Below, in pieces: positions 1-8,700 of a stretch of 25,127 nt of DNA. Every line of letters begins with the position of its first letter. Position 1 is the first letter of the stretch. Origin of the DNA: JBAXRT01 sp037131065 (lineage in GTDB: Bacteria; Bacteroidota; Bacteroidia; Bacteroidales; FEN-979). The notes under the pieces are model-generated. The model did not search any database and had not been told where the DNA came from. It worked only from the letters and a program-made list of their open reading frames with translations. The position numbers were made by a program, and so were the translations under genes. Location: assembly GCA_037131065.1 (NCBI GenBank), contig JBAXRT010000030.1, forward strand, positions 1 to 25,127. The letters are read 5' to 3'.

Positions 1-123
1 ATAGAATGAAACATCATGGGGAAAAGTCTGTAAAACTCCCATGACTCCGGCGTAATTAAAATAATTTTTTTTAATACTTTTAATGCTTAGTTGGATAACA
101 GGTTTTAATCTCCCGATTCCCGC

Positions 124-2193
124 ATGAAAAACCAAGGTCTTCAGTTCCTGCAGAAACAGAGTGTCCTGCTTGAACTCTCCAAAATGGCCTATGATGACAC
201 GCGTGAAATATACAACAGGATCACTGAGACAACTGCCAATATCCTAGACATCGATCGGGTAAGCATATGGCATTATGACCTTTCCCGGTCGCAGATAACC
301 TGCAGGGATCTATATATTAAATCGGAGAAGAGACACGAATCGGGATCAATTCTGTCCCTTTCTGAATACCCGCGATATTATACTGCTCTGAAAGAATCGA
401 GATTCATCTCAATACAGGATGTAGCCACTGACCTCCGTGCAAACGAATTTTTTGAAGAGTACCACAAACCCCTGGGCATTATATCGATGCTCGACATACC
501 TGTCCGTACCGAAGGAATGATAACAGCTGTGTTTTGTTGCGAACAGACTTCGCATGCCAGGGAATGGACCCAGGAGGAAGAAGATTTTGTATCCTCAGTT
601 GCCGACATCGTTTCGCTGGTGATCCAGACAGCCAACAGGCGGGAGGTGGAAAACGAACTAAGGAAAAGTGAGGAGAAATACAGACAAATAGTTGATAATG
701 CCGTATTCGGTATTTACAGGTCCAATATTTCAGGACAGTTCCTTTTTCTGAACCTTGCCATGGCGCGCATCTGCGATTTTGATTCCATCAAACAGGGAAT
801 GCTTACCAACATAGAAAAACTTTACAAGAGGCCTGAAGACCGTAAAGCCCTATTAACAAAACTGATCCAGGAACAGGTTGTCAATGATTATGAGATTGAA
901 CTGAAGACCATTAAAGGGAAAACCAGACATGTCCTTCTGAATGCATTTTTTGAGGGAGACAACATCCTTGGTATGATGGTGGACATTACAGAGAGAAAAA
1001 AATCTGAAGTGGAACTTAAAAATGCCAGGGATAAGGCGGAAGAATCCGACCGGTTAAAGACCTCTCTTCTTGCCAATATGAGCCATGAATTCAGGACCCC
1101 GATGAATGCTATTCTGGGCTTTTCCGATCTGATCTCCACTGAATCGCAGGAGCCGGATATCGTGCTCTTTGCGAGGAAGATATACAGCTCCGGACAACGC
1201 CTTATGACTACCCTCAAATCCATTCTTGATCTCGCGGACCTTGAAGCTACTAAATCCAAGGTTCGGTTTATCCCGGTCAATATCCAGAGAATTCTTGCTA
1301 AAATATTACAGCCTTTCTACCCTGTCGCCAATGAAAAAGGGCTCTTCCTGTTGACCGAGTTCAAGGAAGACCTGATCGCATTTGCCGATGAGAACCTGCT
1401 TCACATGATCCTGCACAACCTGATCGATAATGCTATTAAGTTCACACAGACAGGGGGTGTTACAATAGAAACAGAGCTTTGTGATTCAGAGGAGGGAAGA
1501 AACATTGTGATTCGTGTAAAAGATACAGGGATCGGGATCCGTAAAGAACACCTAGATGCAATTTTTCATGAGTTCAGGCAAGTCAGCGAGGGATACGCGC
1601 GCAGCCATGAGGGCACAGGTCTTGGATTGAGTCTGGCATACCGTATGACTGAAATGGTCAACGGCAGAATCTCCGTTGAAAGTGAATTCGGGTTGGGGTC
1701 TATTTTTTCTCTGTATATCCCATGCCTGGAGGAAAAGACAAAAACAAAGGAATCAGATAACCGTGATTTATTGACAGATCTTCCTCCAAAGGCCTTCAGG
1801 ATGTACAAACCCGATGACCTTCCAATCGTCCTGATCGTTGAGGACAACAACGATAATGCCGAAATCCTAAAGCTTTATCTAAAGGGAAGGTTCAGAACAG
1901 AACGGGCTCCCGATGCCAATGCTGCTATCAGGATGGCCGGAGAAAGACAGTTTTCATGTATCCTGATGGATATCAACCTCGGTCCGGGGATGGATGGTCT
2001 TAAAGCTGCCATGGAGATCAAGAAAATGGAACAATACCGTCAAGTACCGATTGTCGCAATCACCGGGTATACCATGGCAGGGGACAGGGAAAAACTGCTT
2101 GAGGGTGGCTGCGATTTCTACCTCGGAAAACCTTTTAGTCAGCAAGGCCTTCATGACTTGATGATGAAAGTTTTTGCAAATAATTTATCGTGA
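124..2193 (+). CDS. GAF–PAS hybrid histidine kinase with C-terminal receiver domain
   Basis: This is a soluble sensor kinase of 689 residues. An N-terminal GAF domain (about 15–170) is followed by a PAS domain (about 183–295) that ends in the usual DITERK-type linker. The HisKA dimerisation domain has the phospho-acceptor H321 in MSHEFRTP. The HATPase domain has an N-box around N432–N436, a G1 box DTGIG at 467–471 and a later GTGLGL box. A receiver domain (about 567–685) has the acidic pair in VEDN, phospho-acceptor D616 and conserved K669. No membrane segment or signal peptide is visible, so it probably senses a cytoplasmic ligand or redox/light cue through GAF/PAS. There is no output domain, so phosphate must leave through an unlinked phosphotransfer protein or the receiver must act by protein contact. 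It lies 16 bp upstream of a paralogous kinase and is probably cotranscribed with it. The ligand is unknown. Confidence 0.93.
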   Translation: MKNQGLQFLQKQSVLLELSKMAYDDTREIYNRITETTANILDIDRVSIWHYDLSRSQITCRDLYIKSEKRHESGSILSLSEYPRYYTALKESRFISIQDVATDLRANEFFEEYHKPLGIISMLDIPVRTEGMITAVFCCEQTSHAREWTQEEEDFVSSVADIVSLVIQTANRREVENELRKSEEKYRQIVDNAVFGIYRSNISGQFLFLNLAMARICDFDSIKQGMLTNIEKLYKRPEDRKALLTKLIQEQVVNDYEIELKTIKGKTRHVLLNAFFEGDNILGMMVDITERKKSEVELKNARDKAEESDRLKTSLLANMSHEFRTPMNAILGFSDLISTESQEPDIVLFARKIYSSGQRLMTTLKSILDLADLEATKSKVRFIPVNIQRILAKILQPFYPVANEKGLFLLTEFKEDLIAFADENLLHMILHNLIDNAIKFTQTGGVTIETELCDSEEGRNIVIRVKDTGIGIRKEHLDAIFHEFRQVSEGYARSHEGTGLGLSLAYRMTEMVNGRISVESEFGLGSIFSLYIPCLEEKTKTKESDNRDLLTDLPPKAFRMYKPDDLPIVLIVEDNNDNAEILKLYLKGRFRTERAPDANAAIRMAGERQFSCILMDINLGPGMDGLKAAMEIKKMEQYRQVPIVAITGYTMAGDREKLLEGGCDFYLGKPFSQQGLHDLMMKVFANNLS

Positions 2194-2209
2194 TAACGTG
2201 GTTAAACTT

Positions 2210-4576
2210 ATGAGTGGGAAACTGCAAAAGCCTGGTGAACAGCGAATTCTTGACTTGATCATCAATAATCTGCCTGCGATGGTATTTTATAAAAACCTTG
2301 ACGGGCAATATATCTCTGCAAACAATTCATTCTGTAAACAGCTTGCCACCTCACCTGCATCAATAATCGGGAAGACCGATTTCGACTTTTATGAAAAGGA
2401 GAGAGCGGAAAAGTACAAGGAGACGGACCTCGAGGTCATAAAGAGCGGACAGAGCTATGAAGGTTTTGAGGAGGAGATTACGATTGAAGGAGTTCAGAAA
2501 GTTTTTACAACCAGGAAAGTCCTGGTCAAGGATGAACTCGACCTGCCTTCAGGAATCATCGGCCTTGTTTACGATGTCACGAAAACTACAAGGACTGAGG
2601 AGGAATTGATTGAAAGCAGGAGCCGGTACAAATACATGTACGAAATGTTCAGGTTAATGGCCGACAACATCCCCGACCTGCTTTGGGCCAAGGATCTGAA
2701 AAAAAGATACATTTTCGTCAATAAAGCCATCTGCGAAAAACTTCTGATGGCCTCCGACACCAATGAACCGGTTGGCAAAGACGACATGTTTTTCGCAGGA
2801 AGGGAACGCAAACTTCATCCCGACGACAAGGATTGGCACACCTTCGGAGAGATCTGTTCCGACTCGGATGATATTACTATCCAGTGCAAGGCACCGGGAA
2901 GATTTGAAGAGTTTGGGAATATCAAAGGACAACTGCTATACCTTGATGTTCATAAAGCCCCCATCCGTGATGAAGAGGGGAACATGATCGGGATCGTAGG
3001 CAGCGGCCGTGATATTACCAAGGAAAAGCTGATCGAGAGGGAGTTGATCGTCGTTAATGAGAGAAACAAGGCCATTCTCAAAGCTTTGCCGGATATCATG
3101 TTCCTCTATGATATGAATGGTAATTTTCTTGATTGTTATGCGACGGATCCTGCGGAACTGCTCGCCCCGATCGACCAGGTGATCGGACATAATATCTCGG
3201 AATTCTTCCCCTCCTCCTTTGTCGGAGAGCTCAAAATGATACTGGCGAGGTGCATTTCATCACACGAGGTCCAGACCATGGAATACGAGCTGGTTATTAA
3301 CGGCAAGTTTCAGTATTTTGAAGCAAGACATGTCCTGGTTGATTCTGATACTGTCCTCTCCATATCACGGAATATCACTGATCGAAAAATTCTCCAAAAG
3401 GAGCTGATCAGTGCAAAGGAAAAAGCAGAGGAGTCCGACCGATTAAAATCAACCCTGCTGAACAACATGAGCCATGAGCTTCGGACCCCTCTGAACGGGA
3501 TCCTCGGATTTTCTGAAATCCTTGCTGAAGAACTTAGCAATCCGGATTACACGGAGATGGCAAGGCATATCAACAACTCCGGGAAAAGGCTGATGAGAAC
3601 CCTTGATGCCATCATGCAGCTTTCACAGCTTGAATCGGGGATGAAGGCCCTTAACATCCAGAAAACAGAACTTGACCAGATCTTCCGACAGATCATGAGT
3701 TCATACAATCCTCAAGCCAGGGCAAAGGGATTATTCCTTGAACTTCGAGAGTTGCAGCCTCTCGCCGGTTATCTTGACCAGTTCTTTTTTACCCAGGCCA
3801 TTTCAAACATCCTGGACAATGCCTTAAAGTTCACACGGGAAGGGGGTGTCACCATTACTGTCGAGGAGATAAGGAATGACGAATCAAGACTGCTGTCGAT
3901 CAATATTGATGATACAGGCATAGGGATCTCACCCGATCATCTCCGGTTCATCTTCGAGGAATTCAGGCAGGTAAGCGAAGGACATAACCGAAGCTTTGAA
4001 GGAACCGGGCTCGGACTAACCATTGCAAAAAAAATGATCCACCTTCTCGGTGGGACCATCGAGGTGAACAGCCAGATTGGAAAAGGATCTCATTTCAGGG
4101 TACTGATTCCCTTTCTTACTGAAAAGCCCGGGGCAAAACCGCCACTGGCTGATTTTCCGGTCCCGGCCAGGGAGGACAAACCCTCAAAAAAACCGGTTAC
4201 GGGCAAACCTGAAGTGCTTCTGGTCGAGGACAACGATGTAAACATGCAACTGACAAGGGCCTACCTCAACAAAGAATTCATTGTCGACTGGGCACCCGAC
4301 GGACCTGCGGCTTTAGAGAAAGTCAGGAAGAGAAAGTATGCCGCTATACTGATGGACATCAATCTTGGTCCCGGAATGGATGGCATCCAGGCATCGCAGG
4401 CGATCAGGAAAATAAAGGGTTATGAAAAAACGCCCATCATCGCCCTTACTGGCTACACACTTTTTGGAGATAAGGAGCGACTTATTGAAGGAGGATGCAC
4501 CAGTTATCTTGCAAAACCATTTTCCCGGGAATCGATCCTGAAGGAGATGAGGGAATCAGTGGGAAGGCAGGAATAG
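2210..4576 (+). CDS. Triple-PAS hybrid histidine kinase with C-terminal receiver domain
   Basis: This is a second hybrid kinase (788 residues from the ATG used here). Three PAS domains lie at about 10–128, 148–273 and 288–393. They are followed by HisKA with H422 in NMSHELRTP, an HATPase domain (N533/N537 in the N-box, then DTGIG and GTGLGL), and a receiver with phospho-acceptor D716 and K769. The frame opens at a TTG at 2174 that would overlap the preceding gene. I chose the ATG at 2210, 16 bp after the upstream stop, because the extra 12 residues belong to no domain. From HisKA to the end it closely matches the preceding kinase, including LMDINLGPGMDG around the receiver aspartate, whereas the sensor halves differ. 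This suggests tandem duplication followed by sensor replacement. No transmembrane segment or DNA-binding output is visible. Confidence 0.92.
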   Translation: MSGKLQKPGEQRILDLIINNLPAMVFYKNLDGQYISANNSFCKQLATSPASIIGKTDFDFYEKERAEKYKETDLEVIKSGQSYEGFEEEITIEGVQKVFTTRKVLVKDELDLPSGIIGLVYDVTKTTRTEEELIESRSRYKYMYEMFRLMADNIPDLLWAKDLKKRYIFVNKAICEKLLMASDTNEPVGKDDMFFAGRERKLHPDDKDWHTFGEICSDSDDITIQCKAPGRFEEFGNIKGQLLYLDVHKAPIRDEEGNMIGIVGSGRDITKEKLIERELIVVNERNKAILKALPDIMFLYDMNGNFLDCYATDPAELLAPIDQVIGHNISEFFPSSFVGELKMILARCISSHEVQTMEYELVINGKFQYFEARHVLVDSDTVLSISRNITDRKILQKELISAKEKAEESDRLKSTLLNNMSHELRTPLNGILGFSEILAEELSNPDYTEMARHINNSGKRLMRTLDAIMQLSQLESGMKALNIQKTELDQIFRQIMSSYNPQARAKGLFLELRELQPLAGYLDQFFFTQAISNILDNALKFTREGGVTITVEEIRNDESRLLSINIDDTGIGISPDHLRFIFEEFRQVSEGHNRSFEGTGLGLTIAKKMIHLLGGTIEVNSQIGKGSHFRVLIPFLTEKPGAKPPLADFPVPAREDKPSKKPVTGKPEVLLVEDNDVNMQLTRAYLNKEFIVDWAPDGPAALEKVRKRKYAAILMDINLGPGMDGIQASQAIRKIKGYEKTPIIALTGYTLFGDKERLIEGGCTSYLAKPFSRESILKEMRESVGRQE

Positions 4577-4590
4577 AACGGTTCCATTAC

Positions 4591-5673
4591 CTAGACCGCG
4601 AAGGTTTTCATATCGCACTCGTACATTTCGCAGCAAGTATCACACACCCTTTTTAAAACACTGAAACCAGTAAGTTCAATGTGCGGACTCTCATAATGAT
4701 TCTTCACCGGTTCCGGTTTCATTAGGTCAGAACTCAGGTATTTTTTGTTGCAATCGGAAAAAATGGTCACAACGTTGGCATTGTCCCTCATTTCATTTTG
4801 GATTTGAAGCGCGCCCAGGAAGTTTGCTCCGGATGAAATGCCAACGGCAAGACCCAGACGGGATGCCAGTTTCTGTGCCATAAGGATTGAGTCCCCGTCG
4901 GGAACTGCCACTACGCGGTCGAGCTGATCCAGTTTCACGATGGCAGGAATGAACTCATCAGAAATTCCCTGGATACGATGTGCACCAACTTTATATCCTG
5001 TTGACAAGGTAGGGGATTCGGCAGGCTCAAGCGGATGGACTTTAACGGCTGGGTTCTGTGAACGGAGGTAGCTTCCAACTCCCATGACCGTACCTCCGGT
5101 ACCGACGCCGGCAATAAAGGCATCAGGAGTAATCCCTCTGTAATATAGCTGACACCAGATCTCAGGCCCCGTGGTTTTCTGATGTGCTTCTGCATTATTC
5201 TCGTTCGAAAACTGTCTCGGAAGGAAAATATTCGGTTCCCTCTTTGCAATATCCTCGGCCATACTGATACTTCCCAGGAAACCGCCCTCCTCTTTTGACA
5301 CAAGGGTGATCTCAGCACCCAGGCTTTTGATGATATCGACCCTTTCTTTGCTCATCCAGTTGGGCATTATGATCCTGACATTGTGGCCCAAAGCTTTACC
5401 GATGGCAGAAAAAGCAATTCCCGTATTGCCACTGGTAGCCTCAACGATTGTATCACAGGGTTTTATCTGGCCTTTTTCATAAGCCTTTTCCAGGATATAT
5501 AAAGCCATCCTGTCTTTTATACTGCCTGTTACATTGTAGTGCTCCGACTTTGCATAGAGGACCCTTTGCTGACCTTTGTATTTAAAGGTGATGGCAAGAA
5601 GAGGGGAGTTACCGATTAATCTCCAGAGGTCCTTGAACCTCAGCTTAAAACTGTTATCAACCTTTGACTTCAT
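4591..5673 (-). CDS. PLP-dependent cysteine synthase-like enzyme with C-terminal cysteine cluster
   Basis: This is a fold-type II PLP enzyme of the O-acetylserine sulfhydrylase / cystathionine beta-synthase family (360 residues). The Schiff-base lysine is K53 in GSIKDR. The substrate loop SGNTG is at 81–85, the phosphate-binding GTGGT at 191–195, and SSGAN at 280–284 contributes the serine near the pyridine nitrogen. Family members make cysteine or related products by beta-replacement on O-acetylserine, but the substrate cannot be read from sequence. Two features differ from housekeeping CysK: the residues before the lysine read NVTGS instead of NPxGS, and there is an extra tail of about 35 residues with C344, C347, C348 and C353 that could bind metal or be redox active. 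It is convergent with the kinase gene (14 bp between stops). It has its own −7-like element upstream, so it need not depend on the large repeat gene. Confidence 0.85.
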   Translation of the reverse strand: MKSKVDNSFKLRFKDLWRLIGNSPLLAITFKYKGQQRVLYAKSEHYNVTGSIKDRMALYILEKAYEKGQIKPCDTIVEATSGNTGIAFSAIGKALGHNVRIIMPNWMSKERVDIIKSLGAEITLVSKEEGGFLGSISMAEDIAKREPNIFLPRQFSNENNAEAHQKTTGPEIWCQLYYRGITPDAFIAGVGTGGTVMGVGSYLRSQNPAVKVHPLEPAESPTLSTGYKVGAHRIQGISDEFIPAIVKLDQLDRVVAVPDGDSILMAQKLASRLGLAVGISSGANFLGALQIQNEMRDNANVVTIFSDCNKKYLSSDLMKPEPVKNHYESPHIELTGFSVLKRVCDTCCEMYECDMKTFAV

Positions 5674-5722
5674 GCGGCTGTAAAGTATTGAAATTTGATC
5701 GAACGGATAATTGAGGCAGGTG

Positions 5723-5730
5723 CAAATGTA
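5723..5730 (-). promoter_or_regulatory. Bacteroidota-type −7 element for the cysteine synthase-like gene
   Basis: Read on the minus strand this is TACATTTG, matching TAnnTTTG of the Bacteroidota primary sigma factor. It lies about 50 bp before the ATG at 5673 and just past the stop of the upstream repeat-protein gene. No convincing −33 TTTG sits 19–20 bases further upstream; a run of T occupies that interval instead. Confidence 0.4.
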
Positions 5731-5742
5731 GAAAAAAAAAAG

Positions 5743-8700
5743 TTACTGTTTTTGCGCCCTTGAAACCTGTATAAAGGTAACTTCCACATCACCACCCTGG
5801 GGGTATAGACTGATCCAGTTGTTGTCACCTCGGTACCAGGCATCCTGGTCCTTAACACTGATTAGCCGGTCATTAACTTTGCCGTCAACACTAAGATTAC
5901 GGATCACGACTCCTCCTCCAGGCTGCTTATCCTGTCCGTAGCGCATCAATACATTGAATGGTTTTCCGGAAAGGTTTCTGATCTTAATATAGACATAGTT
6001 GTTTTTACGTGAGGCCATATTTACCGGAGTAAAGGGAAACTGCTTCTCCTCCCCTGCCCCGATCGTAACCGGTGTCTTCAGAATATCCACAATTGCATTC
6101 TCTGCAATGGTCTTCCTGATTTTTGAGATCATATCCCTTGGATAATTTTCCATAGGAAGGAGATCGGAAGCGATAGTATAAGAATCGACTGCCTTGTCGA
6201 ATTCAAAGGAATTGTAAAAACGGTCTCCGTCGGCTATAGCAAGGTCATATTTTCCCCTGTTTGCCCTGTATATGCTGTCAATCTTCGAACCAATCTGGCT
6301 GATCCTTTCCTTCGGATAGTTCTCCTCAGGGAATATTGTGAGCGCCTGCTGAAACAATCCCCTGGCTTTCACCCAATCTTTCTGGTTGAACTGGACATCA
6401 CCCCTTGAAACCAGATCATCAAACGTCTGCCTTTTCCCCTTCAGGTCGCTCAACAGCTTATTGATCTCGGCAATCTTATCGGACGGATATTTTGCTTCCG
6501 GCTTGATGACAAGGGCATTCTGGTATTCATTGCTCGACTCGTCGTATTTCTTCGATGCCAGAAGCTGATCGGCCTTGGTAACTGATGCCTTATAAGCTTC
6601 CTCTTTTGCCTTTGTCTCTGATAGGATCCCATCGATTTCAGTGATCTTGTCCTTGGGGTATTGCTCTCCTGACTTCAGGTTGCCGGCATTCACATATTCC
6701 GTACGGGCCTGATCGTAGGTTTTTGCAGCGAGCAACTGGTCGGCCTTTGCGATGATCCCGTTATACTGGTCATCAATGGCTTTCTGTTTGGCTAATGCTG
6801 CAAGGATGCCGGTGATCTCTGTAATTTTGTCCTTTGGATATTGCTCGGAGGGTTTGATCTTTCCGGCATTTGTATAGCCGGTCTTTGCCTGGTCCCAGCT
6901 CTTTTCGCCGAACAGTTTATCTGCCGCTGCCAGGACTGAAGCATACTGGTCATCAACGGCCTTTTTCGCTGATATATCTCCAAGCGCCTTGTCAATTTCT
7001 ATAATCTTTGTCTTCGGGTATTGTTCGGCAGGCTTAAGTCCGCTCGCTTTCTGATATTCAACCCGGGCCAGTTCATAAGATTTTTCACCCAACAGTTTAT
7101 CCGCTCCGGCAATTGTTCCTGCATATTCTTCATCCAGGGCCTTCTCTCTGGCAATGCCGGCAAGGATCTTGTCGATCTCAGTGATTTTCGTTTTCGGGTA
7201 TGCCTCGGCAGGTTTAAGCGTGCCCGCATTCACATAAAGTGTTTTCGCCTGTTCATAGTTCTTTGCTGCCAGGATCTTGTCTGCCTCGGCAATGGCGGCT
7301 GCATACTGGCCATCCAGCGCTTTTTTTGCAGCGATTTCACCCAGCGCTTTATCTATCTCTGCAATCTTATCCTTGGGGTATTGCTCTCCTGACTTCAGGT
7401 TGCCGGCATTCACATATTCCGTACGGGCCTGATCGTAGGTTTTTGCAGCGAGCAACTGGTCGGCCTTTGCGATGATCCCGTTATACTGGTCATCAATGGC
7501 TTTCTGTTTGGCTAATGCTGCAAGGATGCCGGTGATCTCTGTAATTTTGTCCTTTGGATATTGCTCGGAGGGTTTGATCTTTCCGGCATTTGTATAGCCG
7601 GTCTTTGCCTGGTCCCAGCTCTTTTCGCCGAACAGTTTATCTGCCGCTGCCAGGACTGAAGCATACTGGTCATCAACGGCCTTTTTCGCTGATATATCTC
7701 CAAGCGCCTTGTCAATTTCTATAATCTTTGTCTTCGGGTATTGTTCGGCAGGCTTAAGTCCGCTCGCTTTCTGATATTCAACCCGGGCCAGTTCATAAGA
7801 TTTTTCACCCAACAGTTTATCCGCTCCGGCAATTGTTCCTGCATATTCTTCATCCAGGGCCTTCTCTCTGGCAATGCCGGCAAGGATCTTGTCGATCTCA
7901 GTGATTTTCGTTTTCGGGTATGCCTCGGCAGGTTTAAGCGTGCCCGCATTCACATAAAGTGTTTTCGCCTGTTCATAGTTCTTTGCTGCCAGGATCTTGT
8001 CTGCCTCGGCGATGGTGGTTACATACTGTTCATCCAGCGCTTTTTTTGCAGCAATCGCACCCAGCGCTTTATCAATCTCTGCAATCTTGTCCTTTGGGTA
8101 TTGTTCCGATGGTTTCAGATTTCCAGCATTGACATATTCTGCCCGGGCCATGTCATAGGTTTTAGAGGCAAAAAGTTTATCAGCACCGACAATTACCGTA
8201 TTGTATTTGTCATCAAGAGCCTTCAACTGGGCCAGGCTCTGGAGGATTGAATCGATGAATGCGATCCGTTCTTTTGGCAATTTCTCTTCCGGTTTAACTC
8301 CTGATGCCTGTTCAAAACTCGATTTCGCTGTTGAAAACTGTTTTGCCTGTATCTGGGTCTCCCCTCTCTGAACCAGAGCCAGGTACTGATCCCCGAGGGA
8401 CTTCTCTTTTGCAAATTGTGCAAGGATCTTGTCAATTTCAGCAACCTGGTTCTTTGGATAAACCTCACTCGGTTTTATTTTCAGTGCATTCTGATACGCA
8501 ATCCTCGATGGGTCGTAGGCCTTCAGATTGTAAAGACTGTCTGCCTCACCGATGACTCTTTTGTATCTCTCTTCAAGGGCTTTTTGCTGTGTAACTCCGG
8601 CCAGAATTTTATCGATCTCAGCGATACGTGTTTTCGGGTAGACCTCTCCGGGTTTGAGGTTACCGGCATTGACATATAATGCCTTCGCCTGTTCATAATT

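Noticed and set aside
15..43. CATGGG / CCCATG inverted repeat near the window start
   Set aside because: The arms are only 6 bp with a 17-base loop and no U-run, so it is not a convincing terminator or operator.
2174..2209. TTG-initiated extension of the second kinase overlapping the first
   Set aside because: It adds 12 residues outside any domain; the ATG at 2210 gives a normal spacing after the first stop.
7741..8250. A 169-codon open frame on the plus strand across the repeat gene, with several similar ones nearby
   Set aside because: It is antisense to the repeat protein and recurs with the same 720-bp offset. Such frames follow from codon bias of the real gene, and the predicted products resemble no family.
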